Part shown: positions 54,974 through 64,000 of the stretch, piece after piece | Numbering within the stretch: the first letter of the stretch is position 1 | Layout: the number at the start of each line of letters is the position of its first letter | Assembly (NCBI RefSeq): GCF_022662575.1 | Contig: NZ_JALBFU010000008.1 | Span: 31,122-95,121, forward strand | Reading direction: 5' to 3' | From: Luteimonas aquatica | Lineage (GTDB): Bacteria; Pseudomonadota; Gammaproteobacteria; Xanthomonadales; Xanthomonadaceae | DNA: 64,000 bases | Made by a program: the position numbers and the translations under genes | The notes under the pieces: generated by a model | What the model was told of the DNA's origin: nothing | Seen by the model: the letters and a program-made list of their open reading frames with translations, nothing else | The model's database searches: none

Positions 54974-55239
54974 TTCGGTATCTCGGTTGTTGAGGAATTT
55001 GCGGCTTGGCCGCTTATGGTTGTGGTGTACCGCGGGCGTTTCGCGTCACGGACAATTCCGTGGCGCGCCCGACGCGATCCGCGTCGGCGGAAGAGCCAGG
55101 CCGTGCCTGGCGGGCCGGCAATGGTACGCCATGAAGGCGACCGCCGCCTGCCCGGAGAACAGACCGGGACGCAGCCGTAAAGTTCTGCGTCCCGGACGGT
55201 GCGATTTCAAGCCCCGCAAGCGGGGCCCGGAGCCGCGCT
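54974..55239 (-). other. Long rplR-rpsE spacer with stem-loops
   Basis: 266 bases without a recognisable gene, where most proteobacteria have fewer than 20. It contains a stem CCGGGACGCAG/CTGCGTCCCGG with a 10-base loop (55164-55195) and GCCCCGC/GCGGGGC (55211-55226). The second lies 14 bases past rplR. Nothing else was recognised. Confidence 0.65.
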
Positions 55240-55593
55240 TTAGAACTGCAGGCCACCCTCGCGGGCGGCGTCGGCCAGCGCCTTGATGCGGCCGTGGTAG
55301 CGGTAGCCCGAGCGGTCGAAGGCGACCTTCTCGATGCCGGCGGCCTTGGCCTTCTCGGCGATGAGGCGGCCGACCTTGGCGGCGGCCTCGGCGTTCTTGC
55401 CGTTCTTCAGGCCCTCGCGCACGTCCGACTGCGTGGTGCTGGCTGCCGCCAGCACCTTGGCGCCGTCGGGGCTGAACACCTGGGCGTAGACGTGCTGGCC
55501 GGTGCGCAGCACCGACAGGCGCGGCACGCCGAGTTCGCGGATGTGCGCGCGGGTCGACTTGGCGCGGCGCAGGCGGGCAATCTTCTTTTCCAT
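55240..55593 (-). CDS. rplR: 50S ribosomal protein L18
   Basis: 117 residues; binds 5S rRNA with L5 and L25. It starts [20 protein letters not shown] and ends [24 protein letters not shown], all typical. It is 30 bases after rplF. Confidence 0.97.
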   Translation of the reverse strand: MEKKIARLRRAKSTRAHIRELGVPRLSVLRTGQHVYAQVFSPDGAKVLAAASTTQSDVREGLKNGKNAEAAAKVGRLIAEKAKAAGIEKVAFDRSGYRYHGRIKALADAAREGGLQF

Positions 55594-55623
55594 GTTCTTG
55601 TCCTCGAAAGCTGAAAGCGAGAA

Positions 55624-56151
55624 TTACGCCTTCTTGGCTTCCTTACGAATGATGTTCTCGCCGGCGTACTTCACACCCTTGCCCTTGTAGGGCTCCGGCG
55701 GACGGAACGCGCGGATCTTGGCGGCGACTTCGCCGACGCGCTGCTTGTCGGCGCCGCTGACCACGATCTCGGTCTGGGTCGGCGTGGCGATGGTGATGCC
55801 CTCCGGGGCCTTGAACAGCACCGGGTGCGAGAACCCCAGCGACAGGTTCAGGTCCTTGCCCTGCATGGCGGCGCGGTAACCCACGCCGACCAGCTCGAGC
55901 TTGCGCTCGAAGCCTTCGCTGACACCCTGCACCATGTTGGCGAGGATGGCGCGCAGGGTGCCGGTCATGGCATCGCGCGTGGGATCGGCCGGCGACAGGT
56001 TGGCGACGCCGTTGTCGAGCTGGATGTCCACGCCCTCGGGCTTGGCGATCGACAGGGCGCCCTTCGGGCCCTTGACGTTGACGCTCTCGCCCTGGACGTT
56101 GAGCTCCACGCCCTTGGGAAGGTTGATCGGCTTCTTGGCTACACGAGACAT
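55624..56151 (-). CDS. rplF: 50S ribosomal protein L6
   Basis: 175 residues with the two L6 repeats; near the base of the L7/L12 stalk. Recognised from [17 protein letters not shown] and [14 protein letters not shown] near the end. It follows rpsH by 16 bases. Confidence 0.97.
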   Translation of the reverse strand: MSRVAKKPINLPKGVELNVQGESVNVKGPKGALSIAKPEGVDIQLDNGVANLSPADPTRDAMTGTLRAILANMVQGVSEGFERKLELVGVGYRAAMQGKDLNLSLGFSHPVLFKAPEGITIATPTQTEIVVSGADKQRVGEVAAKIRAFRPPEPYKGKGVKYAGENIIRKEAKKA

Positions 56152-56167
56152 GTCTGTATTCTCCCGC

Positions 56168-56563
56168 TTAGGCCACGAAGCACAGGACTTCGCCGCCGAC
56201 GCCCTGCTGGCGCGCCTGCGCGTCGGTCATGATGCCCTTCGACGTGGAAATGATGGCGATGCCCAGGCCGTTGAGGACCTTCGGCAGCGCGTCCTTGCCG
56301 CGGTAATGGCGCAGGCCCGAGCGCGAAACGCGCTGCAGACGCTCGATCACCGGCCGGCCTTCGTAGTACTTCAGCTCGATCTCGAGCTCGGCCTTGGCGC
56401 CGTTCTCGGTCACGCGCAGGTCGCCGATGTAGCCCTCGCCCTTGAGGACGTTGGCGATGGCGACCTTGGTCTTGGACGACGGCATCTTCACCGTCGGCTT
56501 GCCGACCGCCGCCGCATTCTTGATGCGGACCAGCATGTCGGCGATGGGATCAGTCATGCTCAT
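56168..56563 (-). CDS. rpsH: 30S ribosomal protein S8
   Basis: 131 residues; early 16S rRNA binder and, in E. coli, translational repressor of the spc operon. It has [13 protein letters not shown] and [17 protein letters not shown] start at the ATG at 56563, six bases after AAGGTGA; a second ATG two codons later is less well placed. Confidence 0.97.
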   Translation of the reverse strand: MSMTDPIADMLVRIKNAAAVGKPTVKMPSSKTKVAIANVLKGEGYIGDLRVTENGAKAELEIELKYYEGRPVIERLQRVSRSGLRHYRGKDALPKVLNGLGIAIISTSKGIMTDAQARQQGVGGEVLCFVA

Positions 56564-56646
56564 TGAATATCACCTTTGAGTAGCACCGATATCCGCTTTC
56601 GCGAATGTCTTCGTGGAGACCCGGCCGGACGGCCGGGCCCTGTTTC

Positions 56647-56952
56647 TTACCAGCTGGCCTTGCGCAGGCCGGGCACGTCGCCGCGCATGGTGGCTTCGCG
56701 CAGCTTGTTGCGGCCCAGGCCGAACTTGCTGTAGACGGCGCGCGGACGGCCGGTCAGGGCGCAGCGCGTGGTCTGGCGCGAGGCGGAGGAGTCGCGCGGC
56801 AGCTTCTGCAGCTTGGTCGCGGCGTCCATCTTGTCCTCGTAGCTGGCCGTCTGGCTGCTGACGATCTTCTTGAGCGCATCGCGCTTGGTGGCGTACTTCT
56901 TCGCCAGCTTGGCGCGCTTGGTCTCGCGGTTGACCATGGAGGTCTTGGCCAT
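56647..56952 (-). CDS. rpsN: 30S ribosomal protein S14 (zinc-free type)
   Basis: 101 residues; the long, zinc-independent form. Only one cysteine is present ([10 protein letters not shown]), so the CxxC pairs of the zinc form are absent. It ends with [12 protein letters not shown], the invariant S14 C-terminus. It is 70 bases after rplE. Confidence 0.97.
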   Translation of the reverse strand: MAKTSMVNRETKRAKLAKKYATKRDALKKIVSSQTASYEDKMDAATKLQKLPRDSSASRQTTRCALTGRPRAVYSKFGLGRNKLREATMRGDVPGLRKASW

Positions 56953-57022
56953 TGTGTATTTCCTGTTTTCTTGAAAAGTCCGGCCACGGATGGCCGGGCT
57001 CTTGATCAGGGACGATCGTTGA

Positions 57023-57565
57023 TCAGTTGCGGAACGGGAAGCGGAAGGCTTCGAGCAGCGCCTTGGCTTCTTCGTTGCTGCGGGCCGTGGTGGTGATGGC
57101 GATATCCATGCCGCGGATCGCGTCGACCTGGTCGAAGTCGATTTCCGGGAAGATGATCTGCTCCTTCACGCCCATGTTGTAGTTGCCGCGGCCGTCGAAG
57201 GAACGGCCGGACACGCCGCGGAAGTCGCGCACGCGCGGCAGCGAGATGTTGACCAGGCGGTCCAGGAACTCGTACATCTTGGCGCGGCGCAGCGTGACCT
57301 TGCAGCCGATCGGCCAGCCGTCGCGGATCTTGAACGAGGCCACCGAGATGCGCGACTTGGTGACCAACGGCTTCTGGCCGGAGATCTTGGCCATGTCGGC
57401 GACGGCGTTCTCGAGGATCTTCTTGTTGGCCGCGGCCTCGCCCACGCCCATGTTGAGCGTGATCTTGCTCAGGCGCGGCACCTGCATCGGATTGGTGTAG
57501 CCGAACTTCTCCATGAGCTTCGGCACCACTTCTTCCTTGTAGAACTTTTCAAGACGGGGAGTCAT
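57023..57565 (-). CDS. rplE: 50S ribosomal protein L5
   Basis: 180 residues; 5S rRNA binder that contacts S13 and P-site tRNA. It shows [20 protein letters not shown] and [15 protein letters not shown]. The start at 57565 gives the family N-terminus; the longer frame adds 28 residues. It follows rplX by 10 bases. Confidence 0.97.
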   Translation of the reverse strand: MTPRLEKFYKEEVVPKLMEKFGYTNPMQVPRLSKITLNMGVGEAAANKKILENAVADMAKISGQKPLVTKSRISVASFKIRDGWPIGCKVTLRRAKMYEFLDRLVNISLPRVRDFRGVSGRSFDGRGNYNMGVKEQIIFPEIDFDQVDAIRGMDIAITTTARSNEEAKALLEAFRFPFRN

Positions 57566-57575
57566 CTGTGCATCC

Positions 57576-57893
57576 TCAGGCGTCGACCGCCTCACCGCTC
57601 GAGCGGAACACGCGCAGACGGCGTCCATCCTCGAGCACCTTGGTACCAATGCGCTCGCCCTTGCCGGAAGCAGGATTGAACGGCATCACGTTTGAAATAT
57701 GGATCGGCGACTCGCGCTCGATCACGCCGCCCGGCTGGTTGACCTGCGGGTTCGGCTTGGTGTGGCGCTTGACGATGTTGATGTTCGACACGACGACCTT
57801 GTCGCCGAGCACGCGCACCACGTCGCCCTTCTTGCCCTTGTCCTTGCCGGCGATCACGATCACGTGGTCGCCCTTCTTGATTCGATTAGCCAT
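57576..57893 (-). CDS. rplX: 50S ribosomal protein L24
   Basis: 105 residues with a KOW domain ([19 protein letters not shown]); one of the first proteins in 50S assembly. It follows rplN by 15 bases. Confidence 0.97.
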   Translation of the reverse strand: MANRIKKGDHVIVIAGKDKGKKGDVVRVLGDKVVVSNINIVKRHTKPNPQVNQPGGVIERESPIHISNVMPFNPASGKGERIGTKVLEDGRRLRVFRSSGEAVDA

Positions 57894-57908
57894 TGTCTTG
57901 TCCTCCGC

Positions 57909-58277
57909 TCACAGCACTTCGGGAGCGAGCGAGACGATCTTCATGAACTTCTCGGAGCGCAGCTCGCGGGTCACGGGCCCGAAGATGCGCGTGCCGATCG
58001 GCTCGTGCTTGTTGTTGAGCAGCACGGCGGCGTTGCCGTCGAAGCGGATCAGCGAGCCGTCGGCGCGACGCACGCCCTTGCGGGTGCGCACCACGACGGC
58101 GTCGTAGACTTCGCCCTTCTTCACCTTGCCGCGCGGAATGGCGTCCTTCACCGACACCTTGATGATGTCGCCGATCGCAGCGTAGCGGCGCTTGGAGCCG
58201 CCGAGCACCTTGATGCACATCACTTCCTTGGCGCCGGAGTTGTCGGCCACGTCGAGGTGGCTTTGCATCTGGATCAT
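57909..58277 (-). CDS. rplN: 50S ribosomal protein L14
   Basis: 122 residues; sits at the subunit interface. Recognised from [20 protein letters not shown] and the end [13 protein letters not shown]. It follows rpsQ by 14 bases. Confidence 0.98.
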   Translation of the reverse strand: MIQMQSHLDVADNSGAKEVMCIKVLGGSKRRYAAIGDIIKVSVKDAIPRGKVKKGEVYDAVVVRTRKGVRRADGSLIRFDGNAAVLLNNKHEPIGTRIFGPVTRELRSEKFMKIVSLAPEVL

Positions 58278-58291
58278 GGTCTGCCCTCCTC

Positions 58292-58576
58292 TTATTCGGC
58301 CGCGCGGGCGACGATCTCGACCACGCGCCAGTTCTTGGTCTTGGACATCGGCGCGATCTCGACCACGCGCACGGTATCGCCTTCGTTGCAGGCGTTATCG
58401 GCGTCGTGGGCGTGCAGCTTGGTCGAGCGGCGCAGGTACTTGCCGTACAGCGCGTGCTTGACCTGGCGCTCCACGAGCACGGTCACGGTCTTGTCCATCT
58501 TGTTGCTGACGACGCGGCCTTCGACCGTGCGCAGCTTCTTTTCGGACTGCTTCATATCAGTAGTGTTATCGGTCAT
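58292..58576 (-). CDS. rpsQ: 30S ribosomal protein S17
   Basis: 94 residues; binds the 5' domain of 16S rRNA. It has [19 protein letters not shown] and [13 protein letters not shown]. The first eight residues (MTDNTTDM) form an extension. It follows rpmC by 12 bases. Confidence 0.96.
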   Translation of the reverse strand: MTDNTTDMKQSEKKLRTVEGRVVSNKMDKTVTVLVERQVKHALYGKYLRRSTKLHAHDADNACNEGDTVRVVEIAPMSKTKNWRVVEIVARAAE

Positions 58577-58588
58577 TTTCGGCCGTCC

Positions 58589-58777
58589 TTACTTCTTCGC
58601 GCCGAGCAGGGAGTTCACGCGCGCGATCTCGCGGCGCACCCGACGCACATCATGGGTCTTGGCCAGCTGGCCGGTCACCTTCTGCATGCGCAGCGAGAAC
58701 TGCTCCTTCTGCAGATCGAGCAGGTGGGCCTGCAGGTCGGCGGCCGACTTGCCGCGGAGTTCCTTGATCGTGCTCAT
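58589..58777 (-). CDS. rpmC: 50S ribosomal protein L29
   Basis: 62 residues, two helices; near the tunnel exit next to L23. It has [26 protein letters not shown] composition and [12 protein letters not shown]. Its ATG overlaps the rplP stop as TGATG, so translation is coupled. Confidence 0.96.
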   Translation of the reverse strand: MSTIKELRGKSAADLQAHLLDLQKEQFSLRMQKVTGQLAKTHDVRRVRREIARVNSLLGAKK

Positions 58778-59190
58778 CAGCGTACCGTCCGGGTCACGAA
58801 TTGGGTGGTGACCGAGAGCTTGGCGGCGGCCAGGCGGAACGCCTCGCGCGCGGTCGCCTCGTCGACGCCCTCGATTTCATAGATCATGCGGCCGGGCTGG
58901 ATCTGCGCGACCCAGAACTCGACGTTGCCCTTACCGGAGCCCATTCGGACTTCGATCGGCTTCTTGGTGATCGGCTTGTCCGGGAACACGCGGATCCACA
59001 TCTTGCCGCCGCGCTTGACGTAACGGCTGATCGAACGGCGCGCGGCCTCGATCTGGCGGGCGGTCAGCTGGCCGGTCGAGGTGGCCTTCAGGCCGTACTC
59101 GCCGAAGCTGACGGCGTTGCCGTTCCACGACAGGCCGTCGTTGCGGCCCTTGTGCATCTTGCGGAATTTGGTGCGCTTGGGTTGCAGCAT
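58777..59190 (-). CDS. rplP: 50S ribosomal protein L16
   Basis: 137 residues; essential for the A-site side of the peptidyl transferase centre. It starts [19 protein letters not shown] and contains [18 protein letters not shown]. It is 3 bases after rpsC. Confidence 0.98.
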   Translation of the reverse strand: MLQPKRTKFRKMHKGRNDGLSWNGNAVSFGEYGLKATSTGQLTARQIEAARRSISRYVKRGGKMWIRVFPDKPITKKPIEVRMGSGKGNVEFWVAQIQPGRMIYEIEGVDEATAREAFRLAAAKLSVTTQFVTRTVR

Positions 59191-59193
59191 GGT

Positions 59194-59967
59194 TTAGTCC
59201 CTCGCCTCGTCGCGGCCGCCACGATCGCCACGGTCACCGCGCTCGCGGCGCGGACCGCGCGGACGCTCGCGATCACCGCGGTCGCCGCGGTCGTTGCCGC
59301 GCGGCGTATCGTCCTGCTTCTCCTGGCCGACCTGGGTGAAATCGAAGATTTCGCCCTTGTAGATCCAGGTCTTGATGCCGATGATGCCGTAGGTGGTCTT
59401 GGCCTCGGCGAAGCCGTAGTCGACGTCGGCGCGCAGCGTGTGCAGCGGCACGCGGCCTTCGCGGTACCACTCCGAACGGGCGATTTCCGCGCCGTTGAGG
59501 CGGCCGGCGACGTTGACCTTGATGCCGAGCGCGCCCAGGCGCATGGCGTTGCCCACGGCGCGCTTCATCGCGCGGCGGAACATGATGCGGCGCTCGAGCT
59601 GCTGGGCGATGCTCTCGGCGACCAGCTGGGCGTCGAGTTCGGGCTTGCGCACCTCGGTGACGTTGATGTGCGCCGGGACGCCCATCAGCTCGCTGACCTC
59701 TTTGCGCAGCTTCTCGATGTCCTCGCCGCGCTTGCCGATCACCACGCCCGGGCGGGCGGTGTGGATGGTCACGCGCGCGGTCTTGGCCGGACGCTCGATC
59801 AGGATCTTGCTGATCCCGGCGGCGGCCAGCTTCTTGCGCAGCATGTCGCGCACCTTGAGGTCGGCGGCGAGGTAGGAGGCGTACTCCTTCTTGCCGGCGT
59901 ACCACTTGGAATTCCAGTCCTTGGCGATGCCGAGGCGGATACCCGTCGGATGTACTTTATGACCCAT
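59194..59967 (-). CDS. rpsC: 30S ribosomal protein S3 with charged C-terminal tail
   Basis: 257 residues; head of the small subunit, mRNA entry and helicase function. It starts [22 protein letters not shown] and has the KH domain [17 protein letters not shown]. From about residue 215 it continues into a tail rich in Arg, Asp and Gly (repeats like RGDRGDRE) not found in the 233-residue E. coli protein. It is 2 bases after rplV. Confidence 0.97.
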   Translation of the reverse strand: MGHKVHPTGIRLGIAKDWNSKWYAGKKEYASYLAADLKVRDMLRKKLAAAGISKILIERPAKTARVTIHTARPGVVIGKRGEDIEKLRKEVSELMGVPAHINVTEVRKPELDAQLVAESIAQQLERRIMFRRAMKRAVGNAMRLGALGIKVNVAGRLNGAEIARSEWYREGRVPLHTLRADVDYGFAEAKTTYGIIGIKTWIYKGEIFDFTQVGQEKQDDTPRGNDRGDRGDRERPRGPRRERGDRGDRGGRDEARD

Positions 59968-59969
59968 GT

Positions 59970-60362
59970 TTACTTCCCTTCGCCGACGACGACGGTGATG
60001 TGGCTGGTGCGCTTGAGGATGCGCGTGCCGCGGCCCTTGGCGCGGGCCATGAAGCGCTTGAGCACCGGACCTTCGTCGACCGTGATCTTGGCGATCTTCA
60101 GGCCGTCGACGTCGTCGCCCGCGTTGTTCTCGGCGTTCGACACGGCGGCGTAGACCACCTTGTAGATGAGGTGCGCGGCCTTCTTGTCGCTGAACTGCAG
60201 CAGCGCCAGCGCGCGCGAGGCCGGCAGACCGCGCACCTGGTCGGCGACCAGGCGGGCCTTCTGCGGCGAGATGCGCGCGGTCTTCAGCGAAGAAGTACGC
60301 TTGTTGAGCTCGGTGCGCGCCCGCTTCTGCTCTTCGTGTTTTTCTCGAGTTGCCTTGTCCAC
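59970..60362 (-). CDS. rplV: 50S ribosomal protein L22
   Basis: 130 residues; its long hairpin lines the exit tunnel near L4. The hairpin sequence [19 protein letters not shown] is intact. Compared with the 110-residue E. coli protein it has about 20 extra N-terminal residues, charged and probably helical. It follows rpsS by 10 bases. Confidence 0.96.
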   Translation of the reverse strand: MDKATREKHEEQKRARTELNKRTSSLKTARISPQKARLVADQVRGLPASRALALLQFSDKKAAHLIYKVVYAAVSNAENNAGDDVDGLKIAKITVDEGPVLKRFMARAKGRGTRILKRTSHITVVVGEGK

Positions 60363-60372
60363 GATGCGCTCC

Positions 60373-60642
60373 TTACTTGCCGGCTTTCTTGTCGCCGCCG
60401 TGACCCTTGAACGTACGGGTCATGGCGAACTCGCCGAGTTTGTGGCCGACCATGTTCTCGTTGACGAGCACCGGAACGTGGTTCTTGCCGTTGTGCACGG
60501 CGATGGTGAAGCCCACCATTTCCGGCAGGACCATCGAACGACGCGACCAGGTCTTGATCGGCCTCTTGCTGCCGCCGGCCGCTTCCACCTTCTTCATCAG
60601 GTGGTGATCGACGAACGGGCCTTTTTTCAGTGAACGTGCCAT
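60373..60642 (-). CDS. rpsS: 30S ribosomal protein S19
   Basis: 89 residues; head of the small subunit with S13. It starts [19 protein letters not shown] and contains [14 protein letters not shown]. It follows rplB by 6 bases. Confidence 0.98.
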   Translation of the reverse strand: MARSLKKGPFVDHHLMKKVEAAGGSKRPIKTWSRRSMVLPEMVGFTIAVHNGKNHVPVLVNENMVGHKLGEFAMTRTFKGHGGDKKAGK

Positions 60643-60648
60643 GGTCGG

Positions 60649-61476
60649 TTAGCTCCTGCGGTCGCGCACGATGAACTGCTGCGTCCGCTTGTTCTTGCGG
60701 GTCTTGTAGCCCTTGGTCGGCACGCCCCACGGCGTGACCGGATGCGGATTGCCCTGGCCGGCCTTGGCCTCGCCGCCGCCGTGCGGGTGGTCGACCGGGT
60801 TCATGGCCGCGCCGCGGACGGTCGGGCGCACGCCGCGCCAGCGCTTGGCGCCGGCCTTGCCCAGCTTCTCGAGGTTGTGCTCGACGTTGCCGACTTCGCC
60901 GATGGTGGCGCGGCACTCGGCCGGCACCTTGCGCATCTCGCCCGAGCGCAGGCGCAGCGTGGCGTAGACGCCTTCGCGGGCGACCAGCTGCACGGCGGCG
61001 CCGGCGGCACGCGCCAGCTGCGCGCCCTTGCCGGGCTTCATCTCGATGCAGTGCACGGTGGAGCCGACCGGGATGTTGCGCAGCGGCAGGGTGTTGCCGG
61101 CGCGGATCGGGGCGTCGTTGCCCGCGATCACCTGGTCGCCGGCCTTCAGGCCCTTAGGCGCGATGATGTAGCGGCGCTCGCCGTCCACGTAGCACAGCAG
61201 CGCGATGTGCGCGGTGCGGTTGGGGTCGTACTCGATCCGCTCCACGCGCGCCGGGATGCCTTCCTTGTCGCGCTTGAAGTCGATGATGCGGTAATGCTGC
61301 TTGTGACCACCGCCGATGTGGCGGGTGGTGATGCGGCCGTGGTGGTTGCGACCGCCGGTCTTGCCCTGCTTCTCGAGCAGCGGCGCGTGCGGCGCGCCCT
61401 TGTGCAGGTCGGGCGTGACCACGCGGACCGCGCTGCGGCGGCCGGGGGAGGTCGGTTTGAAGGTCATCAATGCCAT
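60649..61476 (-). CDS. rplB: 50S ribosomal protein L2
   Basis: 275 residues; needed for subunit joining and peptidyl transfer. The invariant [12 protein letters not shown] with the key His is present, as is [19 protein letters not shown]. It follows rplW by 11 bases. Confidence 0.98.
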   Translation of the reverse strand: MALMTFKPTSPGRRSAVRVVTPDLHKGAPHAPLLEKQGKTGGRNHHGRITTRHIGGGHKQHYRIIDFKRDKEGIPARVERIEYDPNRTAHIALLCYVDGERRYIIAPKGLKAGDQVIAGNDAPIRAGNTLPLRNIPVGSTVHCIEMKPGKGAQLARAAGAAVQLVAREGVYATLRLRSGEMRKVPAECRATIGEVGNVEHNLEKLGKAGAKRWRGVRPTVRGAAMNPVDHPHGGGEAKAGQGNPHPVTPWGVPTKGYKTRKNKRTQQFIVRDRRS

Positions 61477-61487
61477 GGATTAGTTCC

Positions 61488-61814
61488 TCAGACCTTGGCC
61501 GTCATCACGTCGATCGACTGGCCCTCGGCCAGCTTCACGTACGCCTTGCGCCAGTCGCCGCGGCTGCCCTGGCGGAAACGGAAGGACTTGTTCTTGCCCT
61601 TCACGTTGACCACATTGACGGCCTCGACCTTGACGTCGAACAGCTTCTCGATCGCGGTCTTGATATCGGCCTTGGTCGCGGTCTTGGCGACTTCGAAGGC
61701 GTATTGGTTGCTTTCCTGCATGCGCGCGGTCTTTTCCGAGACGCGCGGAGCACGGATCACGCTGTAGAGATTGGCCGACGCAGGCTTGCCTGCGGCGCTC
61801 ACCGACTTGTTCAT
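61488..61814 (-). CDS. rplW: 50S ribosomal protein L23
   Basis: 108 residues; at the tunnel exit, docking site for trigger factor and SRP. It has [11 protein letters not shown] and [19 protein letters not shown] start at the ATG at 61814, which overlaps the rplD stop as ATGA with GGAG eight bases upstream; a GTG at 61823 has no room for a ribosome site. Confidence 0.95.
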   Translation of the reverse strand: MNKSVSAAGKPASANLYSVIRAPRVSEKTARMQESNQYAFEVAKTATKADIKTAIEKLFDVKVEAVNVVNVKGKNKSFRFRQGSRGDWRKAYVKLAEGQSIDVMTAKV

Positions 61815-62416
61815 GCCAGCCACTCCTCGATTTTCTTGACCGCGTCGGTGGTGACCAGGACGCTGTCGGCGCCGACCAGGGACACCGGGTCCAGGCCCTG
61901 CACGTCGCGCACCTGCACGTACGGCAGATTGCGGGCGGACAGGTACAGGTGCTCGGAGGCCTCCTCGGTCACGATCAGCGGACGCCGGCCGAGCTCGAGT
62001 TCCTTCAGCTTGGCCAGCAGGCCCTTGGTCTTGCTTTCGCTGACGTCGAACGCGTCGACGATCTTCAGGCGGCCCTGGCGGTTGAGCTCCGACAGGATCG
62101 CGGCGATGGCGGCGCGGTACTGCTTGCGGTTGACCTTCTGCTCGAAGCTGCGCGGCTTCGCGGCGAAGGTGACGCCGCCGCCGACGAAGATCGGGGCCGT
62201 CAGGGCGCCGTGACGCGCGCCGCCGCCCTTCTGCTTCTTCGACTTCTTGGTGGTGCCGTTGACCTCGGCGCGGGTCTTCTGCGCCTTGGTGCCGGCGCGG
62301 CCGGCGTTGCGGTAGGCGACCACGACCTGGTGGACCAGGTCTTCGCTGAATTCACGGCCGAAGACGGCTTCGGACACCGAGAGCTTTTCTTTGCTGTTGC
62401 TGATGGCGAGTTCCAT
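61811..62416 (-). CDS. rplD: 50S ribosomal protein L4
   Basis: 201 residues; lines the exit tunnel, and in E. coli also represses the S10 operon. The tunnel loop [20 protein letters not shown] is intact. The start at 62416 gives the usual length; the longer frame adds 14 residues. It follows rplC by 10 bases. Confidence 0.97.
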   Translation of the reverse strand: MELAISNSKEKLSVSEAVFGREFSEDLVHQVVVAYRNAGRAGTKAQKTRAEVNGTTKKSKKQKGGGARHGALTAPIFVGGGVTFAAKPRSFEQKVNRKQYRAAIAAILSELNRQGRLKIVDAFDVSESKTKGLLAKLKELELGRRPLIVTEEASEHLYLSARNLPYVQVRDVQGLDPVSLVGADSVLVTTDAVKKIEEWLA

Positions 62417-62426
62417 CGTCGTCTCC

Positions 62427-63080
62427 TTATGCCTTGCTCGTCGGACGGACGATGACATCGCCGCCCGGCGCGCCCGGCACGGCGCCCTTGATCGCGATCA
62501 GGCCGCGCTCGGCGTCGATCTTGACCACTTCCAGGCCCTGCGTGCTCTGCTGCACGGCGCCCATGTGACCGGACATCTTCTTGCCCGGGAACACGCGGCC
62601 CGGCGTCTGGCGCTGGCCGATCGAACCCGGCGAGCGGTGCGACAGCGAGTTACCGTGCGTGGCGTCGCCCATGCGGAAGTTCCAGCGCTTGATCGTGCCC
62701 TGGAAGCCCTTGCCCTTGGTCACGCCCTGGACGTCGACGATCTGGCCGACTTCGAAGATGTCGGCCTTGATCTCGCCGCCGACCTGGAAGTCGCCGATCT
62801 TGTCGGCTTCCACGCGCAGCTCCCACAGGCCGCGACCGGCTTCGACCTTGGCCTTGGCGAGGTGGCCGGTTTCCGGCTTGTTGACCAGTGCGGCGCGGCG
62901 CACGCCCACCGTGACCTGCACGGCGCTGTAGCCGTCGCTGTCGACGGTCTTGATCTGGGTGATGCGGTTCGGGGTGGCCTCGATCAGGGTCACCGGCACG
63001 GACTTGCCGTCCTCGGTGAAGACGCGGCTCATGCCGGCCTTGCGACCGACCAGCCCCAACGAATATTTCTTCGCGGTCAT
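62427..63080 (-). CDS. rplC: 50S ribosomal protein L3
   Basis: 217 residues; one of the first assembly proteins, with a loop reaching the peptidyl transferase centre ([19 protein letters not shown], with the Gln that is methylated in many bacteria). It follows rpsJ by 10 bases. Confidence 0.97.
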   Translation of the reverse strand: MTAKKYSLGLVGRKAGMSRVFTEDGKSVPVTLIEATPNRITQIKTVDSDGYSAVQVTVGVRRAALVNKPETGHLAKAKVEAGRGLWELRVEADKIGDFQVGGEIKADIFEVGQIVDVQGVTKGKGFQGTIKRWNFRMGDATHGNSLSHRSPGSIGQRQTPGRVFPGKKMSGHMGAVQQSTQGLEVVKIDAERGLIAIKGAVPGAPGGDVIVRPTSKA

Positions 63081-63090
63081 GGTGGCGGCC

Positions 63091-63402
63091 TCAGGTCAGC
63101 TTGATCTGGACGTCGACGCCAGCCGCGAGCTCGAGCTTCATCAGCGCGTCCACGGTCTTGTCGTTGGGGTCGACGATGTCGAGCACGCGCTTGTGCGTGC
63201 GGGTCTCGTACTGGTCGCGCGCGTCCTTGTCGACGTGCGGCGACACCAGCACGGTGTAGCGTTCGATTTTGGTGGGCAGCGGGATCGGGCCGCGCACCTG
63301 CGCGCCGGTCCGCTTGGCCGTTTCGACGATCTCGCTTGCCGAACGATCGATCAGACGATGATCGAACGCCTTGAGCCGGATCCGGATCTTTTGGTCCGCC
63401 AT
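63091..63402 (-). CDS. rpsJ: 30S ribosomal protein S10
   Basis: 103 residues; head of the small subunit and NusB partner in antitermination. It has [20 protein letters not shown] and [13 protein letters not shown]. First gene of the S10 operon, after a leader of about 310 bases. Confidence 0.98.
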   Translation of the reverse strand: MADQKIRIRLKAFDHRLIDRSASEIVETAKRTGAQVRGPIPLPTKIERYTVLVSPHVDKDARDQYETRTHKRVLDIVDPNDKTVDALMKLELAAGVDVQIKLT

Positions 63403-63725
63403 GACGGAATTCCTAAGTTGAAAGAGCGACGGGCTCCGCGGCTAGATGCGCAAAACCCCACGAAATCAACGACTTACCCAGAAAAAGCCCTTGGGCAGTA
63501 TCGCTTGGGCAAAAACGAAGGCAGGCCGGTTTCCCGACCCGCCCAGACGGAGAACTGCAAACGCGACAACATGCCCCTGCCGACCATATGTCCCGAACAT
63601 GCTTCGGGACGGGCGGGGCTGTGCCGCGTGACATTTTCCCTGTCTGGCGAAAACGAAGCGCATCCTGCGCCTCATTTCGCGGTTTCCCGGCACGCCCCTG
63701 GGGACGTATCGGAAAGTGGTCTTAC

Positions 63726-63755
63726 ATTATAGAGGGGTTCGAGAGGCTCTTGCAA
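63726..63755 (-). promoter_or_regulatory. Promoter of the S10 ribosomal operon
   Basis: On the minus strand TTGCAA (63750-63755), an 18-base spacer and a perfect TATAAT (63726-63731), about 320 bases before rpsJ. The spot is AT-rich compared with its surroundings. Confidence 0.75.
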
Positions 63756-63843
63756 GCGGTTCTCCGCCCACGAGAGGAAAAGCCCCGCCCCCCCCTATTC
63801 AGCCCGCCCCTATTTAGCAGGTTCCGGCTGTCTGTCCTGCGAG

Positions 63844-63865
63844 CCTCTCCCGCTTGCGGGAGAGG
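63844..63865. repeat. GC-rich palindrome, xanthomonad intergenic repeat
   Basis: A 10-base-pair stem CCTCTCCCGC/GCGGGAGAGG with a two-base loop, followed near 63911-63927 by a second, imperfect hairpin with core GCTTGCGCAGGG that resembles the one at 42253. They lie between tuf and the S10 promoter. Confidence 0.55.
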
Positions 63866-63953
63866 CCTGGCGAGGATTCGGCTTCCTCGAGAAGCGTCTT
63901 CCTGGCCGGATCCCCGCTTGCGCAGGGAGGACTCTTGGCCCGAGGGCCAGGAA

Positions 63954-64000
63954 TCACTTGATGATCTTGGCCACCACGCCGGCGCCGACCGTACGGCCGC
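63954..64000 (-). CDS. tuf: Elongation factor Tu, C-terminal end (partial)
   Basis: Only the last 15 codons are in the window. They read GRTVGAGVVAKIIK and a TGA stop, the invariant C-terminus of EF-Tu. The position before rpsJ is the usual one for a tuf copy after fusA. Confidence 0.93.
   Translation of the reverse strand, partial: GRTVGAGVVAKIIK

Larger units (their letters stand above)
63403..63953 (-). other. S10 operon leader and tuf-rpsJ intergenic region
   Basis: 551 bases without a gene. It contains the promoter below, a leader with an 8-base-pair hairpin GTCCCGAA/TTCGGGAC (63590-63610), and upstream two palindromes: CCTCTCCCGC/GCGGGAGAGG (63844-63865) and an imperfect one near 63911-63927. 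The long leader could carry feedback control as in E. coli, but I see no clear L4 site. Confidence 0.65.

Overview
The window is a piece of chromosome from a high-GC Gram-negative bacterium, most probably a gammaproteobacterium of the Xanthomonadaceae (Lysobacter, Xanthomonas or a relative). The reasons are the fimU-pilV-pilW-pilX-pilY1-pilE minor pilin operon, an Oar-type TonB-dependent receptor, a class II DAHP synthase, the exact order of the S10-spc-alpha ribosomal operons, and xanthomonad-style intergenic palindromes. The genus is an inference. I saw no insertion sequence, prophage or CRISPR array.

Layout. 1-6200: the 5' part of a GH13 alpha-glucosidase, transaldolase, a glutathione S-transferase, two small secreted proteins, an unrecognised 222-residue protein, a glutaredoxin/A-type/rhodanese fusion and tRNA-Val. 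6287-9181: uvrB, a FimT-like pseudopilin and tRNA-Asn. 9294-17095: the type IV pilus minor pilin operon on the minus strand, flanked by a divergent AlgZ/LytS-type histidine kinase. 18274-31000: ppnN, a large Oar-like receptor with a clear terminator, a grxD-SDR-marC operon divergent from an unusual superoxide dismutase gene, mdh, an aminotransferase and a membrane-anchored winged-helix/TPR regulator. 31203-36832: five co-directional genes for envelope proteins (lipoprotein, secreted protein, OmpA-like protein, small exported protein, membrane-anchored repeat protein). 36910-45594: cyclophilin, typA, two small membrane proteins, an amidase, an MscS-type channel, DAHP synthase and dsbB.

45699-48807 is a two-gene lanthipeptide locus: a 51-residue precursor and a 963-residue class II synthetase (LanM), with no exporter, protease or immunity gene beside it. 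It sits directly after the terminator of the alpha operon and is the strongest candidate for an undescribed system here. A strong hairpin separates precursor from synthetase and could set their ratio.

49032-63402 is the ribosomal superoperon on the minus strand: rpsJ to rplO, secY, then rpsM, rpsK, rpsD, rpoA and rplQ, preceded by a consensus-like promoter and by the end of a tuf gene at the window edge. It has three unusually long spacers (rplR-rpsE, secY-rpsM, rpsD-rpoA), each holding strong stem-loops, and no rpmJ between secY and rpsM.

Several enzymes have lost residues that define catalysis in their families: the superoxide dismutase (two of four metal ligands), the glutaredoxin fusion (CGFS cysteine) and the SDR next to grxD (Ser and Lys). 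These are reported as separate findings.
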